DNA from: Solirubrobacterales bacterium
GTDB taxonomy: Bacteria; Actinomycetota; Thermoleophilia; Solirubrobacterales; Solirubrobacteraceae
Assembly (NCBI GenBank): GCA_015655225.1
Contig: JAATFK010000218.1
Location: forward strand, 1-5,362
Reading direction: 5' to 3'
DNA: 5,362 bases
A program made the translations under genes and the position numbers. The notes under the pieces are model-generated. The model had not been told where the DNA came from. It was given only the letters and a program-made list of their open reading frames with translations, and made no database searches. Shown here piece after piece: positions 1 to 4,778 of this stretch; the stretch's first letter is position 1, and each line of letters starts with the position of its first letter.

Positions 1-233
1 ACCGGCACGCGTTCGGCGCGCTGCTGAGAGTCCAGCGGCTCGTCCCGCGCGTCCCGCCGCGCGTGCTCACCCCGGCGCTGCGCGGGATAGGCGCGAAGCG
101 GATCGTCGACTGGTCGTTCAACCACTACCTCGACATCGCGCACCCCTCGTACGCGCTCGAGGGGCCGCACGGCACGCGGGACCTACTCGGCGGCGGCGCG
201 GCGGCGCGGGCGTCGGCGGTCGCGGCCGCCTAG
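1..233 (+). CDS. 3' end of a gene, possible flavin-dependent oxidoreductase (5' truncated)
   Basis: The frame is open from the left edge to a TAG at 231-233 and gives about 76 residues, so only the C-terminus is present. The codon use (nearly all G/C in third positions) matches the other genes here and supports real coding. The fragment is basic and helical at first (HAFGALLRVQRLVPRVPPR), then has an aromatic stretch (VDWSFNHYLDIAHPSYALEG) and ends in a low-complexity Gly/Ala tail. The pattern of a Leu/Arg helix followed by W-x-F-x-x-Y-L resembles the C-termini of FAD-dependent oxidoreductases of the geranylgeranyl-reductase type. This is only a resemblance: the FAD-binding N-terminus that would prove it lies outside the window. 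The gene converges on the collagen-like gene, with 24 bp between the two stop codons. The coding call is fairly sure; the function is a weak guess. Confidence 0.6.
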   Translation, partial: RHAFGALLRVQRLVPRVPPRVLTPALRGIGAKRIVDWSFNHYLDIAHPSYALEGPHGTRDLLGGGAAARASAVAAA

Positions 234-257
234 CGGGTCCGGCCCGCCGCGGCGAGG

Positions 258-1415
258 CTACGGGAGGGGCATCACCCAGAGCCGCCGGTTGGCGAACGTC
301 GCCTCCGTGCCGTTGCAGCCGCAAAAGGCGTAGCGCAGCTCGTACGTGTGCGCGCCGGGGGTCGTCTGGAAGAGGACGGGACCCGGGGCGCCGACGGTCG
401 TGCAGCCGAGGCCGCTGACCGTGCCCGGCGTCCCGAACGGGCCGGGGCCGCCCGAGTCGCCGGGGGCGTCGAAGAGCGTCCCCTCCGGTCCGTTGCAGTA
501 GGGGAACGTCCCCTCGCCCGGGGCCTCGCCGGGCATCGGGGCGCCGTCCTGGAAGAGCGAGACGGCGCCGTCGCCGACGGTCGCCTCGACCGAGGCGGCG
601 ACCTCGACCGTTCCCGAGGGCGGGACGGAGACGGTCACGAGCGGGCCGGGCGTCGTCAGCTGGACGAAGGTCGCCGACCCGGTCGACTCGGCGGCCGCGA
701 CCTCCGCGTAGGCGCTCGTCGCCGAGAGGCCGGGGGTGCCGGGGGTTCCAGGCGTGCCGGGGGCTCCCGCCGGGCCGGTCGGGCCGGTGGGTCCGGTCGA
801 GCCCGGCGTGCCGCTCGCGCCGGTGGGTCCGGTCGCGCCCGGGGAGCCGACCGCGCCGGTGGGACCGGTCGCGCCCGTCTTGCCGGTCGCGCCGGCCGGG
901 CCGCGCTGGCCGCGCGGCAGGACGCAGCCGGCGGCCTTCGCCGCCGCTCTCTGAGCGACCGCGCGCTTCGCCGTCGCCCGCGCGAACGCGCGCAGCGGCC
1001 GAGGGGTGGCGCGGCGCTTCGCCGACGTGGACGCGCTGCTCGGCGCGACCCGTCGCTTCGCCGCCGTGGACGCGCTGCTCGGCACGACCCGTCGCTTCGC
1101 CGTCGTGGACGCGCTGTTGCGCGCGCCGCTCCCCGCCACCGGTCGCCTCGCCGCCGTGGACGCGCCCGCCCGCGCGCCCGCCTTCGCCGCTCTCGTCGTC
1201 GTTCTCCGCACCGGGGCCTGCACGCAGACGCAGCGTCCGGCCTCGCGACGGCAGCTCCACGTTCCCGCGCTGGTGGGCGTCGCCGCCTGCGCGACGCCTC
1301 CGCTGAGCGCCGTTCCCAGCGCCGCGGCCGCCACCGCCGCCACAACCGTTGCTCGCACCACGCCTGCCCCCATCGCTCGCCGTCGTCGCGCGGTCCGCAC
1401 GCACGCGACCGTCAA
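258..1415 (-). CDS. Secreted collagen-like (Gly-X-Y repeat) protein with basic repeats and a C-terminal beta domain
   Basis: This predicted exported structural protein has 385 residues from a TTG start at 1415. In order it shows an Arg-rich n-region (RRRR at 10-13), an Ala/Val hydrophobic core (about 19-38) and a likely signal peptidase site after AQA (42-44). A Cys cluster follows (C55, C62, C64), then an Ala/Lys/Arg spacer (about 66-162) with three 13-residue repeats of the type STxAKRRVxPSSA at 103-141. Twenty-one uninterrupted Gly-X-Y triplets (169-231, rich in GPTG and GATG) come next, then a C-terminal domain of about 154 residues ending RRLWVMPLP. The last part alternates hydrophobic and polar residues like a beta-sandwich cap on bacterial collagens, and it carries C307, C338, C365 and C367. 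Such proteins form triple-helical surface stalks. Starts are uncertain: GTG at 1400 and ATG at 1373 are in frame, each keeps most of the signal peptide, and none has a clear ribosome site. No sortase motif or membrane anchor is seen. It lies 49 bp downstream of accDA on the same strand. Confidence 0.85.
   Translation of the reverse strand: MTVACVRTARRRRAMGAGVVRATVVAAVAAAALGTALSGGVAQAATPTSAGTWSCRREAGRCVCVQAPVRRTTTRAAKAGARAGASTAARRPVAGSGARNSASTTAKRRVVPSSASTAAKRRVAPSSASTSAKRRATPRPLRAFARATAKRAVAQRAAAKAAGCVLPRGQRGPAGATGKTGATGPTGAVGSPGATGPTGASGTPGSTGPTGPTGPAGAPGTPGTPGTPGLSATSAYAEVAAAESTGSATFVQLTTPGPLVTVSVPPSGTVEVAASVEATVGDGAVSLFQDGAPMPGEAPGEGTFPYCNGPEGTLFDAPGDSGGPGPFGTPGTVSGLGCTTVGAPGPVLFQTTPGAHTYELRYAFCGCNGTEATFANRRLWVMPLP
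723..911 (-). repeat. Gly-X-Y collagen triplet tract
   Basis: This DNA encodes 21 consecutive Gly-X-Y triplets (residues 169-231 of the collagen-like protein). The X and Y positions are mostly Pro, Ala, Thr and Ser, with GPTG, GATG and GTPG as the common units and one GKT. Thr-rich Y positions are typical of bacterial collagens, which lack hydroxyproline. At DNA level it is a 9-bp-period G/C-rich tract, so its length could vary between strains by slippage. Confidence 0.85.
993..1109 (-). repeat. Three tandem 39-bp (13-residue) basic repeats
   Basis: Three head-to-tail 39-bp units lie at 993-1031, 1032-1070 and 1071-1109 inside the collagen-like gene. The second and third differ at only 2 of 39 bases. 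The first keeps the half coding for STSAKRRA and diverges in the other half. A further degenerate copy ([10 protein letters not shown], residues 86-95) lies just upstream at about 1131-1160. Each unit encodes Ser/Thr/Ala followed by Lys-Arg-Arg, giving a strongly basic, histone-H1-like spacer. The unit length keeps the reading frame. Confidence 0.85.
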
Positions 1416-1464
1416 GGCGCACGTCGACCGTCGGAGCGCCCAGCTTGAGCGGCGCGAGCGCGGG

Positions 1465-3054
1465 CTAGACGCTCCGCTCGCCGGCGGACCGCCAGCGCGC
1501 GCGGCGCGCCGCCAGCCGCTCGGCCGACGGACGCGCGAGCAGCGCCCCCAGCTCCCGCTCCAGCACGGCGCCGACGCGGGCGAGGAAGGCGTCCGGCTCC
1601 TCGTGAGCCGGGCGCGGCTCGGGAACGACCACGTCGGCGATCCCTTCCTCCAGCAGCTGCCACGACGCGCCGCCCTGCGCGGCCGCCAGCTCGGCGGCGT
1701 GGTGGAGGTCGCGGTAGAGGATGGCGGAGGCGCCCTCCGGCGCGATCACGCCGAGCGACGCGTGCTCGGCGCAGACCACGCGGTCGACGGCCAGCAGCGC
1801 CAGCGCCCCGCCGCTGCCGCCCTCCCCCAGCAGCAGCGCCAGCGTCGGGACCGGCAGCGCGCTGAGGTCCGCGAGGCAGCCGGCGATCTCGGCCGCCACC
1901 CCGCCGTGCTCGGCCTCCTCGCTCAGCTCCGCGCCGGGGGTGTCGACGATCGTCACGAGCGGCAGCCGCAGCTCCGCCGCGAGCGCCATCGCCCGCCGCG
2001 CCGTGCGGTAGCCGGCGGGACCGACGGCCTGCGGCGCCCCGTCCGCCCCGCGCCGCTGCGCGACCACTACGGCGGGATGGCCGGCCACCCGGGCGAGCGC
2101 GATCAGGCAGGCGGGATCATCGGGACCCCGGCCGCGCAGCTCCGTGACGTCCGCGGCGAGCGCCCGCAGGACCGCCGCCGCCCCGGGGCGCCGCCGATCC
2201 CGGGCGTAGGCGAGCGAAGCCCAGGCGTCATGAGCAGCCGGCGAGCGCGAGGAATGTCCCTCTGGGGGTGGCATGGACCCCCGAAGGGACATCGCCCCCG
2301 AACCGAGCTCGGCCGACGGCGCCGCCACCGCGAGGACCCTCGCGACCCACGCCCGGACCTCGCCCGGCGAAAGCGCCCCGTCGATCAGCCCGTTCGCCAG
2401 CAGCGTCTCGGCCGTCTGGACCCCGGGCGCCAGCGGCGCTCCCCGCAGCAGCTCCACGACCCGTGGACCCGCGAACCCCAGCAGCGCGCCGCGCAACGCC
2501 GCCGTCACGGTCCCGAGCGAGCCCCAGGACGCGAGCACGCCACCGGTCGTCGGGTGGCCGAGCACGACGACGTACGGCAGGCCGCCGTCGCGCAGCCGCC
2601 GCGCGGCGGCGGCGAGCTTCGCCATCTGCACGACCGCGAGCGTCCCCTCCTGCATCCGCGAGCCGCCGGACGCCGGCAGCGCGACGAGCGGCAGCCGCTC
2701 CGCCAGCGCTCGCTCGAACGCCCGCGCGATCCGCTCGCCGGTCGCGATCCCGATCGAGCCGCCGAGGAACCCGAACTCGGAGGCGACGACCACCAGCGGC
2801 CGCCCGTCGAGCGTCGCCCGGCCGGTCAGGACCGACTCTCCCAGCCCGGTCCGCGCCGTCGCCTCCTCGAGCCGCTCGCGATAGGGCTTGACGTCGGTGA
2901 AGCCGAGCGGGTCGTCGGACACCACGTCGAGATCCCACGGCTCCAGCGAGCCGCCGTCGATCACGAGCGCGGCGCGTTCGCGCGCGCTCAAGCCGCTGCT
3001 GTCACCCGTGCCCGGCACGCGCGGATCGTAGAGCGCTCTCCGCGAAGACGTCAC
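1465..3054 (-). CDS. accDA: Fused acetyl-CoA carboxylase carboxyltransferase, beta (AccD) plus alpha (AccA)
   Basis: The protein moves the carboxyl group from biotin on the carrier protein to acetyl-CoA, giving malonyl-CoA for fatty acid synthesis in the cytoplasm. Numbering is from the GTG at 3054 (529 residues). Residues about 22-250 are the AccD half: [11 protein letters not shown] near 48-58, [10 protein letters not shown] at 128-137, QMAKLAAA, and [10 protein letters not shown] at 167-176 with the oxyanion-hole glycines. Residues about 275-529 are the AccA half: [22 protein letters not shown] at 369-376, [11 protein letters not shown] at 410-420, and [13 protein letters not shown] at 437-449. 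The linker at 251-272 is Gly/Ser/Pro-rich and is partly coded by a palindrome. The four-Cys zinc ribbon of classical AccD is absent. The start is doubtful: residues 1-12 have poor codon use (TCT, AGA, GAT), and GTG at 3018 sits 6 bases after a TACGAT box and may be the true, leaderless start. Acetyl-CoA is the most likely substrate; another acyl-CoA cannot be excluded. No biotin carboxylase or carrier gene is in the window. Confidence 0.92.
   Translation of the reverse strand: MTSSRRALYDPRVPGTGDSSGLSARERAALVIDGGSLEPWDLDVVSDDPLGFTDVKPYRERLEEATARTGLGESVLTGRATLDGRPLVVVASEFGFLGGSIGIATGERIARAFERALAERLPLVALPASGGSRMQEGTLAVVQMAKLAAAARRLRDGGLPYVVVLGHPTTGGVLASWGSLGTVTAALRGALLGFAGPRVVELLRGAPLAPGVQTAETLLANGLIDGALSPGEVRAWVARVLAVAAPSAELGSGAMSLRGSMPPPEGHSSRSPAAHDAWASLAYARDRRRPGAAAVLRALAADVTELRGRGPDDPACLIALARVAGHPAVVVAQRRGADGAPQAVGPAGYRTARRAMALAAELRLPLVTIVDTPGAELSEEAEHGGVAAEIAGCLADLSALPVPTLALLLGEGGSGGALALLAVDRVVCAEHASLGVIAPEGASAILYRDLHHAAELAAAQGGASWQLLEEGIADVVVPEPRPAHEEPDAFLARVGAVLERELGALLARPSAERLAARRARWRSAGERSV
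2254..2292. repeat. 39-bp imperfect palindrome in the AccD-AccA linker
   Basis: The left arm 2254-2269 pairs with the right arm 2277-2292: 8 bp outside, two mismatched positions (2262/2284 and 2263/2283), then 6 bp inside, around a 7-base loop at 2270-2276. That is 14 pairs out of 16. The element encodes residues 255-267 ([13 protein letters not shown]) of the fused carboxyltransferase, between its two catalytic halves, and it keeps the frame. The stem starts with ATGTCCC read from either end. It may be an inserted REP-like element or an RNA hairpin; the sequence alone does not decide. Confidence 0.75.
3025..3054 (-). promoter_or_regulatory. Candidate accDA promoter for a leaderless transcript
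   Basis: Reading the minus strand, GTGACG (3054-3049) matches TTGACA at 4 of 6 positions. After an 18-base spacer comes TACGAT (3030-3025), which fits the actinobacterial TANNNT -10 box. Six bases later is an in-frame GTG at 3018. That spacing would put the first transcribed base at or beside the GTG, as in leaderless actinobacterial genes. If this is right, the 12 residues upstream of 3018 are not translated. Motif matching by eye only. Confidence 0.35.
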
Positions 3055-3061
3055 CGGTGAC
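3050..3061. promoter_or_regulatory. Perfect 12-bp palindrome, possible operator
   Basis: GTCACCGGTGAC is a perfect inverted repeat at the accDA edge of the divergent region. It overlaps the upstream GTG of accDA and the candidate -35 box, so a dimeric regulator bound here could act on accDA and, from a distance, on pyrF. A 12-bp palindrome of G/C-rich sequence can also arise by chance. Confidence 0.3.
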
Positions 3062-3092
3062 TACTGCTGCCGTGACTAGTGATTGACTAGTG
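3058..3092. promoter_or_regulatory. TGACTAST repeats in the accDA-pyrF divergent region
   Basis: TGACTACT lies at 3058-3065, and TGACTAGTG at 3073-3081 and again at 3084-3092. The last two are identical over 9 bases with an 11-base period, about one helical turn. Each contains ACTAGT, itself palindromic. The tract is notably A/T-richer than its surroundings and lies just before the pyrF ATG. It looks like a regulator-binding cluster or promoter, but no protein can be named. Confidence 0.35.
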
Positions 3093-3097
3093 CTCAC

Positions 3098-4090
3098 ATG
3101 ACGACGACTCACTTCGCCGACCGGCTGATCGAGCGCGTCGAGGCGACCCACAGCCATCTCGTCGTCGGCCTCGACCCCGACCTCCGCGAGCTCCCGCCGG
3201 CGCTCCTGCGGGACGTCACGACGCTCGCCGGCGGGGCCCTCGCGGCCGAGCGGTTCGCCACCGCGGTGATCGACGGCGTCGCCGACCTGGTCCCCGCCGT
3301 CAAGCCCCAGTCGGCGTTCTTCGAGGCGTTCGGGTCGGCCGGCGTCGCAGCGCTCGAACGGGTCGAGGAGCACGCGCGCGGCGCCGGTCTCCTCGTGATC
3401 GAGGACGCCAAGCGCGGCGACATCGGCTCCACGATGGCCGCCTACGCGACCGCCGCGCTCGGGCGTCTGCGCCTCGGCGAGGACGAGCTGCCGGTCCACG
3501 ACGCGGACGCCGTCACCGTCTCCCCCTACCTCGGCGCCGAGTCGCTGGCGCCGATGCTCGACGCCGCGCGCGCCTTCGGCAAGGGGATCTTCGTCCTCGT
3601 GCGCACGAGCAACCCCGGCTCGGGGGAGCTGCAGGAGGCTCCGCTCGACGGGGGCGAGGGACCGCTGTACGCCCGCGTCGCGGCGCTCGTCGACCGGGTC
3701 GGCGCGGGCAACGTCGGCGCGCGCGGCTACAGCGACGTCGGCGCCGTCACCGGCCTCACCTACCCGGAGGAGGCGCCGCTGCTGCGCCGGCTGATGCCGC
3801 GCGCCCTCTTCCTCGTCCCCGGCCTCGGCGCCCAGGGCGGCCAGCCGCGCGACTTCACTCGCTTCCTCGACGCGCAGGGCCACGGCGCCGTGGTCGCGGC
3901 CTCGCGCAGCATCGCCGGCGGCTGGCGCACGCGCACCGACCCCGACGAGCCGCCGCTGGAGGCAGTCCGCCGCGGCGCCGCCGAGGCGGCCGCCGCGACG
4001 AACGGGGCGCTCACGCAGGCGCTCGCCGACGCCGGTCTGCCGGGCTGGCAGGACCGTCCCGCGCCGCTCGGCTCGTCGCGCGCCGATTAG
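3098..4090 (+). CDS. pyrF: Orotidine 5'-phosphate decarboxylase, type 2
   Basis: The enzyme decarboxylates OMP to UMP, the last step of de novo pyrimidine synthesis, as a cytoplasmic TIM barrel. The product has 330 residues from ATG 3098, well above the roughly 230-240 of the common bacterial form and as expected for the longer type 2 subfamily. Visible motifs are VVGLDPD at 22-28 (D26), AVKPQSAFFE at 67-76 (K69), and the signature EDAKRGDIGST at 102-112 with D103, catalytic K105 and D108. VSPYLG and RTSNPGSGE follow in the middle, with VPGLGAQGG and AASRSI near the C-terminus for phosphate binding. A TTG at 3083 would add five residues, but the ATG fits the family start (FADRLIERV directly after it). 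No Shine-Dalgarno sequence precedes either. It diverges from accDA, with 43 bp between the proposed starts, and is followed 30 bp later by the cyclase gene, probably on the same transcript. No other pyr gene is in the window. Confidence 0.97.
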   Translation: MTTTHFADRLIERVEATHSHLVVGLDPDLRELPPALLRDVTTLAGGALAAERFATAVIDGVADLVPAVKPQSAFFEAFGSAGVAALERVEEHARGAGLLVIEDAKRGDIGSTMAAYATAALGRLRLGEDELPVHDADAVTVSPYLGAESLAPMLDAARAFGKGIFVLVRTSNPGSGELQEAPLDGGEGPLYARVAALVDRVGAGNVGARGYSDVGAVTGLTYPEEAPLLRRLMPRALFLVPGLGAQGGQPRDFTRFLDAQGHGAVVAASRSIAGGWRTRTDPDEPPLEAVRRGAAEAAAATNGALTQALADAGLPGWQDRPAPLGSSRAD

Positions 4091-4105
4091 CGGGAGCGGT
4101 GCGAC

Positions 4106-4118
4106 GGGCATGCTGCCC
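4106..4118 (+). other. Small hairpin in the pyrF-cyclase gap
   Basis: GGGCA (4106-4110) and TGCCC (4114-4118) are perfect 5-bp arms around a TGC loop. The second arm ends 2 bases before the ATG of the cyclase gene, in the space where a ribosome site would normally lie. It could limit or shape initiation. There is no T-run after it, so it is not a terminator. Confidence 0.3.
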
Positions 4119-4120
4119 GA

Positions 4121-4735
4121 ATGCGGTTGATCGACGTCTCCGTCCCCCTGCGCCACGGCATGCCGACGACGCCCGGCGAGCCGGTGGTCGCGCTCACGCT
4201 GGCTCACTCGCTCGCCGCCGGTGACGTCGCCAACGTCAGCCGGATCGACATGGGCTGCCACAGCGGCACCCACGTCGACGCCCCGCTGCACGTCCTCGAC
4301 GGCGAGCCGGACGCCGACGACCTGCCGCTCGACCCGCTGATCGGCTCCGCACGCGTCCTCGACCTGACGGCGGCGAGCGGCACGCTCGACGGGGCCGCCC
4401 TCGACAAGGCCCGCCTCCCTCGCCACGTCGAGCGTGTCCTGCTGCGCACCCGCTCCGAGCGCCCGTGGGACCACCCCGAGCCCGAGCCGTCGGTCGGCTT
4501 GGACGAAGACGGCGCCCGGCGCCTGCTCGCGGCCGGCGTCCGCCTCGTCGGGATCGACGACCTCTCGGTCGGCGACATCGCCGCCCACCGGCTGCTGCTG
4601 CGCCAGCAGGTCGTGGTGCTGGAAGGCCTCGACCTCTGCGGCGTCGCGCCCGGCCGCTACGAGCTGCTCTGCCTGCCGCTGCGGATCGAGGGCTCCGACG
4701 CCGCCCCCGCCCGCGTCCTGCTCGGGATCGACTGA
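4121..4735 (+). CDS. Cyclase family metal hydrolase, arylformamidase (KynB)-like
   Basis: This is a 204-residue cytoplasmic enzyme of the cyclase/kynurenine formamidase family, which hydrolyses amides or cyclic substrates with divalent metal. The family signature CHSGTHVDAPLH is at 46-57, with metal ligands H47, H51 and D53 and the likely catalytic H57. The second signature is also present: LVGIDDLSVGD at 142-152, H156 and LEGLDL at 167-172 (E168), then the closing block PGRYELLCLPLRI and PARVLLGID. The N-terminal DVSVPLRHGMPTTPGEP is typical, and the length matches KynB (about 205-210). No tryptophan 2,3-dioxygenase or kynureninase gene is near, so the kynurenine role is unproven and no gene symbol is given. 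The ATG at 4121 is 30 bp after the pyrF stop, suggesting co-transcription. GGAG at 4093-4096 is too far away to act as its ribosome site, and a small hairpin lies in between. Confidence 0.9.
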   Translation: MRLIDVSVPLRHGMPTTPGEPVVALTLAHSLAAGDVANVSRIDMGCHSGTHVDAPLHVLDGEPDADDLPLDPLIGSARVLDLTAASGTLDGAALDKARLPRHVERVLLRTRSERPWDHPEPEPSVGLDEDGARRLLAAGVRLVGIDDLSVGDIAAHRLLLRQQVVVLEGLDLCGVAPGRYELLCLPLRIEGSDAAPARVLLGID

Positions 4736-4778
4736 CCCCGCGCCCCGCGTCCCGCCGCCCGCCGAGCCCGCCGAGCGC
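4736..4778. other. Convergent gap between the cyclase gene and polA
   Basis: This 43-bp, almost pure G/C spacer separates two converging stop codons. It contains CGCCGAG twice in close succession but no stem-loop followed by a T-run in either direction. No intrinsic terminator can be called, so termination here may depend on Rho or may overlap the coding ends. Confidence 0.5.

Noticed and set aside
993..1160. Regular repeats of about 39 bp that could suggest a CRISPR array
   Set aside because: The repeats are directly adjacent with no spacers, lie inside a coding frame and keep that frame. No cas gene is present.
118..1422. A 434-codon - strand frame overlapping the collagen-like gene
   Set aside because: It is a frame-shifted shadow, almost entirely Arg, Gly and Ala, with no signal peptide or domain. 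The overlapping frame has a signal peptide and regular Gly-X-Y triplets.
1406..1432. Direct repeat of CGACCGTC (1406-1413 and 1425-1432) before the collagen-like gene
   Set aside because: Eight bases of G/C-rich sequence repeated once with no other structure is expected by chance, and it does not resemble a promoter.
2254..2292. The palindrome as an intrinsic terminator
   Set aside because: It lies in the middle of an intact coding frame, and no T-run follows the stem on either strand.
1006..3060. A very long open frame on the + strand (684 codons) across the collagen-like gene and accDA
   Set aside because: It is antisense to two well-supported genes, its product is low-complexity Arg/Ala/Pro/Gln with no family motif, and long open antisense frames are expected at this GC content.
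3083..3088. TTGACT as the -35 box of pyrF
   Set aside because: No TANNNT-like -10 box lies 16-19 bases downstream, and such a promoter would start inside the pyrF coding region.
3002..4588. A 528-codon open frame on the - strand across pyrF and the cyclase gene
   Set aside because: It runs antisense to pyrF and the cyclase, both of which show intact catalytic motifs. The product has no recognisable domain and is Arg/Gly/Val/Glu-rich, as shadow frames of such DNA are.
4121..4735. Naming the cyclase gene kynB
   Set aside because: The motifs fit the family, but other cyclase-family members share them, and no tryptophan-catabolism gene is nearby.
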